The notes under the pieces were generated by a model that made no database searches, was not told the origin of the DNA, and worked only from the letters and a program-made list of their open reading frames with translations. Of a DNA stretch of 64,000 nucleotides, positions 20,977-31,700 are shown one piece after another. The DNA is taken from contig CM066302.1 in NCBI GenBank assembly GCA_033807695.1, positions 4,154,001 to 4,218,000 on the forward strand. Reading direction: 5' to 3'. Made by a program: the position numbers and the translations under genes. The DNA comes from Daedaleopsis sinensis. Its lineage: Eukaryota; Basidiomycota; Agaricomycetes; Polyporales; Polyporaceae. The first letter of the stretch is position 1. Every line of letters starts with the position of its first letter.

Positions 20977-22310
20977 GCATAGGTATGTAGTGTTGACTCC
21001 CCATATACCGTGGGTTACAGGCTGATTATAGAGTACTTATACAGAAGGTAGCGACTTTCAGTACGAACACCCTCCCTTCGACTTCCAACAGTGCCAGCAT
21101 GTACGATCATACTTTGGCTCTCTCAGTGCATCGTGGAGTCACATCTGACGCGTGGTTTAGCAGATACAACAATCTCGAAGCACTTTCGGTAGACACAGAT
21201 GGCTGCCAGTGCTCGGGGTTACGCCCTGCCTTCCAAGTTTTTCTTCTTTGAACCGTACTCCATTATGCCTCTTAGACCGTGGTAGCCTTCACAATTGCAC
21301 TACACACCGTTATTTTCGACACTGCATGCATTCCGGAACATCTTACAACCACCTTCCGAGTCCTCGCACAACTGTAGTCCAAGTCAGCTTGTCAATAACG
21401 TCTACACCTAGATCACAGTGACTCGGACCTTTCAAACGTCAGGCACGACCCGTCTGCCCTCACCACGAATCCTTACCTGTTGAACCTGAGCCTGGTCGTC
21501 GCACATCACACACACGATGGATTCCATCGCGCGGAGCGCACTCCGAGATCTCGAGCTCGTTGAGTCCCCGTGCTGACAAGTGTATATGCACGCTCCCTCA
21601 CGGCACTGACCCGCTGAGTAGGGAGAGTCGGAGAAGCGGCCTGCGTGCATCCTCCAGAAGCTTCGAGTGCTTGCAGTGTAAAAGGCGGCGCCGGTGCACT
21701 GAGGTAGCATGTGGGACACGCGCTGTGGCCACCTCGTGCTTCAGTCCGCCGCCGGGCAGGGGGCGATTGTTGGAGGGGACGTAAGGGGAGACGCAGCTGC
21801 GACATGACGGGTGGTTGATGTCCTAAAATGTCACGGTCGCGCTTGCGAGCGACGGTGCCTCTCGGGGCGCCTAGAACGCATGTGAACGTCGACTCGAGGC
21901 GTTCAGATAGAGTGCCGGGGATGGCAGAGAGGGGAGAGAAGTACAGGAATGACTTACCGGGGTCCGGTACACGCTCAGCTCCCCTCGGTCTCCTTATTCC
22001 CGCGTCGTGGGTCATGATGTCTGCGCAACGCCACCGGAGCACGGGCGCGTACAGAGCGGATGCGGACCACGAAGAGAAGGCGGGAAAACGGAGTGTGCGT
22101 GCTGCTAAGCTGTAGTGTTTAAGTCAGAGTTTTTACGCTCAATTCATAGCGCACCATACGCAAATCCTCAGGGGAAGCGGACTTGTTCGAAAGGAGTAGA
22201 AGAGAGGCGGATGTCCACCGATATGCGCTGCACAACCAGCTGATCTCTTGCCGTGAGCGTTCAACACTCCACCTCGTTGACACTTTGTAGAAAGAAGGGC
22301 AGGGAGGCGA
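20977..22310. other. Non-coding part of D2
   Basis: Matches D1 over most of its length. No gene is recognised. Confidence 0.45.
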
Positions 22311-23940
22311 TTCAGCTGTTCGCTCCATAGAGCTCACGACTGCCCGATGCGTACTCTACTCACCTGCTGATAATGTGCCACGCCTACTGCACGTTCTCAG
22401 GTGCTCCGAACGTTGATCGTGCAGTCGATTGTTCGAGAACCCGGCGAATGAGAAGAGGAGTTAGTGTCCCGACTCCTTCGTATACTCCGAGTACTTGAGC
22501 CAGCTTACGGGTCAACCTGAACATAAGCGCCCGTGTGTGCCACGCACCCAACAGCGGGCACTGGTGTCTTGCACAGATATCTTGAGTCCCGGTAATAGTA
22601 GAAGGCAACACTAGTGGACGAGAGCAGCCCGAAGTGGTGGATGTCCAAAGGCAAGAAGTCGGTCATGTCCAATGCGCGGGCATGAGAGGTTCGCAAGGAG
22701 TCTGATGCAGGCGCGGAGATATAGCGCGCGAGAAGCTCTCTCGCATCTGTATACGGCTATACAGAATACGCCTCAAGCGGATTTGAATAACGAGAATGAA
22801 GAGAATAGGACTCACCGTGTATGCGACGTCCGGATACCTATAACCCCACACACCACCTCTGTGCACCTATAGCCACGCCTTGTAGTCCCAGAGACCACCA
22901 TATACAGATTCCGAACAGTACATTCACGCGCAAGGGGCCGGGAGAGCGGCGTAGAGAGGCACGAGGGGGATGTAGAGACGCGAGCCCGAGGAACCTATAG
23001 CGTCGCGCAAGAGGAACCGTTGTCTTTCATGCCGAGCGCAGTCAGGCTTGTCTGCGGTATAACGCGTTGAGAGCAGTACTTGGTACCTATGTACCAGAGA
23101 GTGGCTGAGACGAGCGAGAGACAGGAGCGAGAGAGAAACTTGGAGAGAGAGCGCAGAGAGAGTCAAGGGTGAAAAGTGCGGAAGCGCTCGTCCACTCTAC
23201 GGGCGCCAAGCCGCGATGGCCGTGACGATGCCATATCCGCTCTCCCTCGTCGGACGTGACCATGAACCGCAACATCTACAGGACTACATGTACATAGAGC
23301 AGACTCTGAAGCTATCCCCATGCATTTTCTGCGAGGGCCGTATCTACTAGCTCGAGGTTGCAGAAATCTGTCTATTTCCCTCCCCCGCCGTGACTTGCTT
23401 CCTGAATCCTCTCCTCACTGCGGGAAGGATTCACACTGGGAATAAATGTGCCGAACATTGATTCCTTCAATGTAATATACCATACTATACATGGTTGACA
23501 ACAATGAATGCACCAGTGTTTTTTACAATGAATGTGGCCCTTTTACAATGGGTTTTCAGTGTTTCGTACAGTGATTTTCGGTGTGTAGAATGATGAAGTC
23601 AGGCGATGGAAATCAGTGAGTCGAACAATGATAATCACGTCCATTCGGTTTCGACCACTGCTTGCCAATAATACTGAGATAACGGACTCAAATATCCTAT
23701 GCATATATGAAGACTAGCTAAGACATGTGTGTACGTACAGGACACGGCGAAATGTCTACGACGTCAAACGTTAACCGCATCAGCTGGGGGACACGCCGAG
23801 CGTCCCGACGAGACTTCAAGAGGTCACGGCCATGAGCCGTGAGACCAGTCAGTGCTCGTTTCATCAAGCAGTAGAATCCCAGACCTCATCGACAATTCGG
23901 GCACTGTTTGGGAGAATTTCAGAGACTCGACATGTCAGTG
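22311..23940. other. D2-specific insert of about 1.6 kb
   Basis: This stretch has no counterpart in D1. It holds only short unsupported ORFs and a spaced ACAATG array. It is probably an inserted mobile sequence or a deletion from D1. I did not find clear ends. Confidence 0.45.
23501..23630 (+). repeat. Spaced array of ACAATG words
   Basis: ACAATG or a one-base variant occurs at 23501, 23525, 23545, 23568, 23587 and 23625, about 20 bases apart, in an AT-rich setting. It could be a protein-binding array or the subterminal region of a DNA transposon. Confidence 0.5.
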
Positions 23941-24241
23941 GTCATGAGACGACGTACAGATCGGTCGTTGAATTCTCCTCTATGAAGCTGAGCATTTGAG
24001 AGACTCCCGCCACGTCGATTTTCATTTTTGCTATTATCGTTGCATTCATGTTCCTGTAGTATGGGATCCGTGTGCTATCTATCGTTTTGGAGAGATCCTT
24101 GCAGCTTGGATCCTCAAGTTTGAATAGCGGCGGTCGCCACCGTGACGTTCAGTGCGGTCGCGAAGGTCGTTGCAGCGACTTAGACTCAGCCTAAGGCTGC
24201 AAAAAGTTGAGTTACTATCAGCATGGATGTGGCGAACATAC

Positions 24242-24369
24242 CTTAGTCACAACAGCCTCGGAGGCCTCGCGAATGAGTTGTTTGCTACGCACCTCCTCAT
24301 TGTCAATGTCAACGCCCGGACCCACGACTCGGCGCTTATCAATCCTCCACTGTTCGCACGTGATCGTGA
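24242..24369 (-). pseudogene. Minus-strand exon divergent from the PH-domain gene (D2)
   Basis: A 128-base exon-like stretch has an acceptor (GAGCAG) and a donor (GTATGT) and 42 open codons with normal composition (CEQWRIDKRRVVGPGVD... ending AVVTK). The next exon in D2, corresponding to the open one in D1 at 14534, contains stops. It is the remnant of a gene divergent from the PH-domain gene, with its start in or near the shared intergenic region. The family is not recognised. Confidence 0.4.
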
Positions 24370-24468
24370 CTGCTCAGCTGTGCCGCGGAGTCCGTAAGAG
24401 GCTAGGCGGCGCGATTATTGAGGACGCTCTTGCCAACGTCCACCTCGTCGTCGCCGTCGGTCCCGACG

Positions 24469-27400
24469 ATGGCTGCCGACGACAGATCCCTCAAGATCGC
24501 CGCCAGACTCGGTGAGCTCGCACTGAAGCTCGACGCCCCCCACATCGCTAATAGCCTTAACGTTAACGCCCGTTAATCCCTCGCCACAGTCTGCACAGAC
24601 CAATGGCTCGTCACCCACGTCGACCCCGCCTGGTCCATCTCCGTCCTCAAGCAGTATCTCCTCCGCAGGTTCCTGCTTGCCTCCGACGTCGAGAACAATC
24701 CCCGCGCCATTCCCGTCTCTCCTCGCAAGACCCGCCGCCGCTCACTGTCTCCCATCACATTCGCCGCCCCCACCCCCCGCAAGGCCCTCGTCGCCGCACC
24801 CTCGAGCTCGAACGAGTCCAGCCACACGGACTCGTCTGAAGATATCGACTTGGACGACGACGTCAACATCACCAAGGCCTTCACCGACGCGCACAGGTAC
24901 AAGTACAATGCCCGCCCGTCCACCTCTTCCGCGTCCGAGTCCGTCACCCGCGAAGGCGACCCTGACCCTCAAGCCTACGTCATCCTCACTTTCTCTACTA
25001 CTCAAATTCTAGAGGACCGTTTCTCGCTGTCGTGGTATGGCATCCATCAAAACGAGCTCCTCGAGCTGCACCCGGCATCCCTCGCCTTCGTCACCCTCGA
25101 ACGCTGTTCTCTCGACGCATACATCGCGCCGTACTTCGCGGTTCGTGTCTGGGCCCTCCGCATCGTCGGCAACCGGCTTGAAAGCGCCCCAAGCTTCATG
25201 CGACCCCGGCCGGGCGAAGACGAGAACGCTGCGGATCAGAAGTCCTCGAGCACGCGTGAGAAGGGTAAACGGAAGGTGTCTGTGGAGTGGAAAGAGAGGT
25301 GGGCAATCATCCACCAGGGGGTCTTTTCCTTGTGCAAGGAGCGCCATGTGAGTCTCCTTTATCCGTGTATATTGTCTACCCAGTCGGCGCGCATATCGCC
25401 ACACATTTCGCGCATACATGCACTCTTGGGTCGCGTATGGTACAGTCAGACTCATGCATGACTGAAAAACTGTCGCGGTACGGGAGTGAGATCAAGAATG
25501 CGCATCTACTACTCGTTCATCCAGCGGTGATAAAGTCACAGCCTTCCCCGATCCGTCCCAGGGCGATCTCAGCCACAACGTTTCCCTATCCTGCATATTC
25601 CGTTGCTCACGAGATCTTACAGGACACCCATGTCGCCTTTTCGGCTCCGCTTTCCTCTCTCATGTCCATTCGAGACAGCGCACACTTGACCCTCCCCGCC
25701 CACGCTCGGCGACTGCGACACAAATCCTCTTCCGCGTCGTCGAACGTCGTCTGTGTCAAATTCAGCGCGTCGTCCGATCTGCGACAACGGACGTTCTCAA
25801 ACGAGTCGTCCCTCTCTGTGTCGTTCGACCGTCGGCCGCCGCACGCACCTTCCTCATATCCGTCGTCGTCCAGCAGCCAGGGCGCGTGGTGGAAGCGCGG
25901 CTCACGGGATGTGTCCACCGCGCTCAGCTTAGGGCTGACGTCAAGCGCGAGCGTGATTGTAGGTAGCGGAAGCGGCGCTGGACTGGCGGATGTGTGGGAC
26001 ACGTTCGCCAGGCGAGGGAGCCGTACTGGGCTCGATGACGCGAACTGTGAAGGGCCCCCGAGAGAGAAGTGGAAGGGCAAAGAGCGCGAGGAGCGAGCAG
26101 ATGCGGTGTGGATTGTGCTCGATATGCTCGATAGCTCAGGTGCGTTCCCTTTCAGCGCAACATGTTTGTCTTGTCTCAGCGAAGACCAGCGTGCTCCCAT
26201 ATACTCCGGATCCTCCATCGCCATGCGCCGTCAAGCTGCCAGTCCACCTTTCTCCCCTCGCGCGCATCCGTGTACTCCCCGGTGCCGTCGCCCATCATCT
26301 TCAGCTCGCGCACGTCGACACCGATATCCCCATCTTCTCCACCGACCCCAGGACCGAGCTCGTCGTTCACTTTCCCTCCGCAGCCGGTCTCACCGACGAC
26401 AATCACGCCCTCCGAGTTCCGTTCTGCAGCGCCGTCAATCGGATCGAGCGAGTCCTACCCATTCCCCAAATCCCCGCCCTCCCGCATAGCAGCAATGCTG
26501 CCCAAAATCAATACGTCCGTCTCTGCACAGCCGATGGGCCTGCCATATCCCTCCTGGAGACTCTCCCTAGTTCGGAACGCGCGCCGGGCGGGTCTCGGTG
26601 CCGTAGGACGCGCGATGGAACTAGTCATGTTCGGCGACGAGGACGACGAAGACCTAGCAGACGTCGAAGACGCGGACGAGGAAGACGAGCTCGCGATTGA
26701 ATGGGCACGTCGGAACAGCAGCTTCGGCATGTCGCCCGTTGAATTGCCAACCTCAGCAGTCTCCATGCAGTCTCCGCGCTCGCAGACGCTGCTCAAGCCC
26801 CCTCCGCGACATCTGAGCGACCCCTCGGTGTTATCCTTCAAGGACTCGCCTACGGAAGAGGCAGTGGCAGAACCAGAAGCAGTGCCAAAAACTGCACCCA
26901 AGCCGCCGTCCGATGCAGGCCCCGACACGAACTCGCTGCAGACTCCGGAGCCGCGCCGCACGCACAGACAGTCGCACCCGCTCGTCGATCTCTCCTCCCT
27001 GTACGACGCCGATCCAGACCCGTACCACGAGTCCGACCAAAGCGAGGTCGAATGGGACGGCTGGGTCGACGCCGTGGTCGAGCAGCGCAAGCAAGAGTCG
27101 CAGCTCGCCCGAGCCCGCGCCAGACAAGAGGCGCTCGCGAGCTCTACCGCGCTCGAGACCGTCGGCCCTCCCTCCGCCGCTGCAGCGGAGAGCACGACCA
27201 GGAGCGGCGGCGAGTTCTGGGCTGGGGCGTGGTCGACGCAGTTCGACGGCTCGCGCGTCGGCACGCCCTCCCCCGCCGCGAGCACGCCAGATCGCGAGGA
27301 CGCGGACCTGGACGACCCCAGCCACTGGCGGTGGCAGCGCGGGAGCGACGTCGACGCGGAGACGGGCACCGACGGCTCAGACGCGCACAGCTCCGACCCG

Positions 27401-28240
27401 AACGCCTCGTCGTTCGTCGCCCAGCGGCGCGCGACGACCGGGCCCGCCACTCACACGCAGACGCACGCGCGCACTCACACGCAGCAGGGCAGCACGCGCA
27501 CGCTGTCAAGCTACTCGTCCGTGGACTCGCTCCTCCGGCGCACGGTCGCAATGCGCTCGAACATCAAGCGCGCGTCGATGCACGTCCTCTTCCCCGCTGG
27601 GGCGCGCTCAGACGCGCAGCTCGAGCGCGAAGGGGACCCCCCGCAGCGCGCCGCGTCCGCGTCCCCGCCCCCCGCCTCAGCGCTCGCGCGTCCGTCGTTC
27701 GCGAGCATACGGAGCGCGGCGTGGGCGCGCCCGCTCTCCCCGCTCTCGAGCCAGGTCGGGGGGCGGCGGGACGACTACGACGAGGACGACGGGACGGGCG
27801 AGGGCGACGCGGACGCGGACGCGGAGGCTGATGTCGACGACGTGGACGTGGACGTGGACGACGTCCAGGAGGACATCGATCTGGTAGTCGACGTCGACGA
27901 GTACGCCGAGTCCGAGCTCGGGCACAGCCCGCGTCCGAGCGGGGCTGGCGCCTTCCACCCCGTCCCGATGCCCGGGATGCGCATGGTGCCCGCCGGGTAC
28001 ACGACGTTCCAGCACTCGTCGCTGTACGGGCCCCGGGGCGCAGGCGGCGCGGGGTCGGCGGCTGTGGCTGCGGGCGGCCAGGGTGCGGCGCAGAGGGAGG
28101 ACGAGAGGGGGCCGGAGCATGCGGGGATCGCGCACGGGCAATCGATGCAGCGGCTGCCAATGGGCATGTCGCGGATGATCACGACTGTGAGCAGCACGGT
28201 GAGCGTCGGGCCCAGTGCGCGGCGTGCGGGGACGAGGTGA
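24469..28240 (+). CDS. PH-domain protein, four exons, about 1122 aa
   Basis: Exons are 24469-24511, 24590-25347, 25623-26139 and 26190-28240. All junctions are GT-AG and in phase. A split pleckstrin-homology region runs from about residue 175 (LLELHPASLAF..., APYFAVRVWALRIV) through EWKERWAIIHQGVFSLCKER (about 246-265) to VWIVLDMLDSSACSHILRIL (about 425-444), with a Ser-rich insertion between. PH domains bind phosphoinositides or proteins at membranes. The C-terminal 650 residues are low complexity, with an acidic block (about residue 590), Ser/Thr-rich stretches and an Asp/Val-rich run (about 985-1020). The acceptor at 26189 was chosen because it alone joins the conserved SSACSHILRILHRHAP reading. 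The precise function is unknown. Its two ends are duplicated elsewhere in the window (14800-15109 and 32582-33250). Confidence 0.8.
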
Positions 28241-28813
28241 GCGGTCTGTCTGCGAGGGTCGTGCGCGTGGCTCGGTGTTGATCGTTCAGGGCGCACAGAC
28301 GGTGAGCACTTGCTGCTGAGAGAAGTGAAACACAAGCATATACGTGTACAGTAGATAATGGCTGGGCTCGGTATCTGGAACTCATAGAGTGGGCGGCCCC
28401 CTCTTAATTGACGAACATCTAGTCCTGTTGCACTCAATCGCGACCCTCGACAGGCCTGGCGCATGTACTATATCAATCACACGCAATGGTTCGTCGTGTT
28501 TTTCTTGTAATTGATCATCCACCGTCCGGTGTGCTCTGAGTGTTTCGCACTACACTGTCTAGCTATAGCCCCCGGTAGAGAGGGATGGGGGCATCGCGCC
28601 CTTGCCTGGTCCGCAGGAGAGGTTGATGTCGTCCGTGAGCTGAAGCTCGACCAGCGAGCCTTTTGTGAACGCATCCCACTCGATGAAACAGTTCGACTTC
28701 CACGGCTTCCCGTCGATCTTCACGCTCTGTGACATGCATTTCGAAATGCAGGCGTACGTACGGTCAGTTCCAGGACTGACGACAAAGATACGGCACACGA
28801 ACCTTGACGAAGA
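27590..28813. repeat. Direct duplication, left copy (PH-gene 3' end plus GH92 3' end)
   Basis: Near identical to 32582-33825. It covers the last 217 codons of the PH gene, its 3' flank, and the antisense last codons of a GH92 gene. The copies differ by a few substitutions, three 6-base coding indels and two short non-coding ones. Confidence 0.92.
28559..28813 (-). pseudogene. GH92 alpha-mannosidase 3' fragment (duplicate)
   Basis: The minus-strand reading matches the last exon of the GH92 gene at 33571-37389, ending PPSLSTGGYS and stop. It includes the final intron acceptor. Similarity ends at 28813, so only about the last 60 codons are present. It lies tail to tail with the intact PH gene. 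Confidence 0.88.
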
Positions 28814-29597
28814 AAATATCTCAGAGGTTGCGATTCATTGTAGTCTTCGGCAATGTCTGTTTTGGGAAGCGAGTCGAATCGTCGTGGTAGTTAGGGAGCA
28901 ACCGAGACCTAACCCTAACTCAGAGGAAGCTCTGCTGGCGATGCACAGCCACAGCCACTTTCAACTTTTGAACCATCTCCTTGATTCTCACATGCATTCG
29001 CTCCTCCCCATATCCCAGAAGTGCACACTCATATCGCCTGCTCCTAGTATTTGTCACTGCGCCAAGTATTTCATGGGCACTCGCTGGTAACGTCCGGGGT
29101 TCCGTTGCCAGTGACAACCCGCCGGCGCCTTGCCGGGATAGAGTCTTTGTCAATTTTGTGGATCAACGATGAACAATGTTGCTCCAAAGTAAGACCTTAT
29201 GCATCAGGTAAGTGTGGTACTCGGTGACATATCCAGGCACCTTATCGAGTACTATCAAATCCCCGACCCGTGAAGGCGGCAAGATATTCAGACCTGAGGT
29301 CTAGTAGTATTCACTCCAATGCCGCCGCTACTCCTGGATCACCCTGTTTTTGTGATTCGCTTAGAGCCTCACACAATGGGAGCTGAAGGGTGTCGCTTTT
29401 GGGCTCGGATACTCCATGAGCACGGATTAGCGCTTTGAGCCGCCTATAAGTATGAGCCGCCAACTGGCAATATGCCCATCGATCCTCCATTGTCACTTGA
29501 CTCTTCTCCTCCAGAGTCCTTCTTCCCCGCCTGTGGTCCTCAAGAGTTTCCTTCACCGTGACATCCTCGTGCAGAGCTGCGTGTTATTTGCAGTATC
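28814..29597. other. Left part of the inserted block, no gene seen
   Basis: There are only short ORFs. A small inverted repeat, GTTAGGG (28890) and CCCTAAC (28913), resembles telomeric words. Confidence 0.45.
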
Positions 29598-29879
29598 ATG
29601 GTTGAGTCTCATCAGACGGTGCGTCTTCCACTCCGGCAAACGAGACTAGTAGCTCACAACAATAAAGATTCTAGCATCCTCTGGGGTACCCAGTGCGCTA
29701 GACCTAGCCAATGCCGCTGAGCAGGACCGCGAGTTCTGGCTGTATGATGGGAACGTGATTCTCGTGGCCGGCCGCGTCAAGTTCCTTGTACACGAAGGAC
29801 TGCTCGCCGCCCATTCCCCAAATTTCGCCGACATGTTCAAAGGAGCGAAGCCGTCGCAGGTCGACTCCCCACCGGCGAG
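29598..29879 (+). pseudogene. BTB/POZ-domain gene fragment
   Basis: ATG at 29598 and a short first exon are followed by an intron (GTGCGT...AAAG). The next exon reads FWLYDGNVILVAGRVKFLVH, then LLAAHSPNFADMFKG. This is the N-terminal half of the BTB domain common in basidiomycetes (degenerate EFW..DGN...V....F.V....L...S..F.DMF). BTB domains mediate dimerisation and cullin binding. The domain is cut at about 29879, where it meets the end of a minus-strand kinase-like gene, so the protein would lack the rest of the fold. Confidence 0.72.
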
Positions 29880-29880
29880 A

Positions 29881-30726
29881 TCATGCTACCGGAGTGACCG
29901 CCTCAGGGAGCACAACACCCTTCTCCTTCAGGAAGAGACGAATGAGCCTGCTATCCGACGCGAACGCCACATTGAACTGCCAAGTCTCATCGTCCTCCCC
30001 TTCCATTCTAATGCCCGCACATCCGAAGTCGATGCACACCGCGCGCACCGGCTTCTCCTTCGGGGAGAACAACACGTTGTGCGGTTTGACGTCAGTGTGG
30101 AACACCCCATGCGCCGCGAAGCTATCGATCGCGTGCGCTAGCGTAGCGCACACCTCGACGTCGAGCACCTCAGGGGAGACGTCGCGCAGACTAACGGCGT
30201 CCGGGATGTACTCGAGGACGACCGCGGGTGGACGGATAGCGCGCTCGTCCGAGGACAGCACCTCCCCAGTGAGGAAAAAGCGCGGGATTGAGAAGCCTTG
30301 GAGGTCGCGCAGAGCTTCGTATGCGCTTTGCTCGGACTCAAAACAGTCCGTCATGAGCTTGCGAAAATGCTGTTCCCACAGTGCGGCGCACTTGGCCAGA
30401 CCGTCGGCGTCGGCGGGGTCGGGTTCGGGTTCATAGAGGTCGTCTTCATTGTACGCTTCGTCGGGGAGCGCTGCCGCTGCGCGTTCGGCGGCGAGTGTCC
30501 AGGGCCGCGAGGGCCGTCTTTTCGTGACAATGAGCTTCTCGTCTATGTACCGCGGGTCAAAAATCTTGACGACGACTGGGTGAGCAAAGAGCTCTTCGCA
30601 ACGAGCCAGGATGACGACGCTTTTGGTGAATGGGAGGAATGGCTTGTCGATAGTGAAAGTGTGAACACCAGCGTCGGTGGCGAGGGAGACCTGTTGTCCT
30701 GCGGCGTAAACACCAGGCGTGTCCAT
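29881..30726 (-). CDS. Protein-kinase-like protein
   Basis: An intronless frame of 281 codons from ATG at 30726 (MDTPGVYAAG) to TGA at 29881. The N-lobe has a VVVKIF segment whose Lys is the likely ATP-contacting residue. Then come AVVLEYIPDAVSLRDV (hinge), HTDVKPHNVLF (catalytic loop with His-Thr-Asp in place of His-Arg-Asp) and DFG. The Thr substitution suggests activation-loop-independent or atypical activity, as in kinase-like and APH-like families. There is no clear glycine-rich loop and little sequence after DFG, so the C-lobe is short. Fungal kinase-like genes of this type are multicopy in agaricomycetes. It sits in the block inserted between two copies of a host duplication, so it probably arrived with it. 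Confidence 0.7.
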   Translation of the reverse strand: MDTPGVYAAGQQVSLATDAGVHTFTIDKPFLPFTKSVVILARCEELFAHPVVVKIFDPRYIDEKLIVTKRRPSRPWTLAAERAAAALPDEAYNEDDLYEPEPDPADADGLAKCAALWEQHFRKLMTDCFESEQSAYEALRDLQGFSIPRFFLTGEVLSSDERAIRPPAVVLEYIPDAVSLRDVSPEVLDVEVCATLAHAIDSFAAHGVFHTDVKPHNVLFSPKEKPVRAVCIDFGCAGIRMEGEDDETWQFNVAFASDSRLIRLFLKEKGVVLPEAVTPVA

Positions 30727-31066
30727 GGTGGTAGTAGGAAAAGATCGGCTATTGCAGCTCAACGCTATTCGCGCACTTGTCTAAATCACGGCAACAAGGC
30801 GAACAGCTCCGTGGGGGCACAGTATCGCGCAACGTTCAGGGACTTACTATCTTTCAGGTGCAAATAGTAGTTGCGAGAATTGGTGTCCTTTAACAAAGCG
30901 CCTGGAAAGAAGCGAGTAGGAGACAAGAGGAAGCACACTCAGGCGATGGAAGTGAGGTTTGGAGTTTGGAGTATGAGGAGACGGTACGAGAACAAGGATC
31001 TCTATAAAGAATGGGACGTGGGGGCGTTTACGCCACGTGGTGCCATGTGGCTGCCATGTGGGTACT

Positions 31067-31191
31067 GCCGAGCCTGCGAGGCCCTGTTTGGCGCGCCGAG
31101 CTTGCGAGGCCCTCTGCCCGACTGTCTTTGCCGAGCTTGCGAGGCACCCTCGGGCGAGGACTTTGACTGTCTCTCGCCGAGCTTGCGAGGC
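31067..31191 (+). repeat. Four copies of GCCGAGCYTGCGAGGC
   Basis: Copies lie at 31067, 31095, 31130 and 31176. The first has C at the variable position and the others have T. Spacings are 28, 35 and 46 bases, so this is an interspersed array, not a strict tandem one. Confidence 0.8.
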
Positions 31192-31239
31192 GAATCCTGC
31201 CGTCGGGCTCATTCAGGGGTTTAATAACAAATCTCTGTA

Positions 31240-31700
31240 GTATGGGTATAATAGAATACATTTCGAATAATCAAAAAATGTAGTATAAAGTTAGTAATAG
31301 GTGGGTAAGTAGTATAAGCATTAACTCCAGTCATGTTACACCACAGGCAATCCTCGGTGCCTCACGGGCACGGGCCCAGGTAAGAGTACTCAGTACTAGG
31401 TCCACATACCTCACGGGCACAGGTACATTCAAGAGCACAAACATGCCGGGATAAGTATAGAATCCGATAACTCACTATAAGATGAGGGTACCTGACGGGC
31501 CAAGTTCACTCAGTTAGGAACGGGTTGCACACAATACTATAATGACAAGTCACTGTTCGCAACGTCACTAATTAACGGGTTCAAATACTCAAAGCTATTC
31601 AAGTTGTCAGAGCCATAGCCTATGATCATGCAAATTCGACCAGTACTAAAACAATCACTTGAAATGCTCATGTATAAAATCCGAGTTTATGCACACTCTG
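31240..31700. other. AT-rich tract with recurring CTCACGGGCAC words
   Basis: Low-GC sequence. ACCTCACGGGCAC or variants recur at about 31358, 31409 and 31490. It looks like the interior of an old retroelement or a solo LTR. No coding sequence. Confidence 0.4.

Larger units (their letters stand above)
20215..24795 (+). repeat. Segmental duplication D2 (paired with D1)
   Basis: This is the longer copy and runs uninterrupted into the full PH-domain gene. Relative to D1 it carries about 1.6 kb of extra sequence between about 22310 and 23940, where D1 has only a few bases (around 14275). Confidence 0.8.

Noticed and set aside
26182..26700. Alternative reading of PH-gene exon 4 using the acceptor at 26179
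   Set aside because: That frame becomes an Arg-rich chance sequence and stops at 26700. The acceptor at 26189 joins the PH-domain C-terminal helix in frame.
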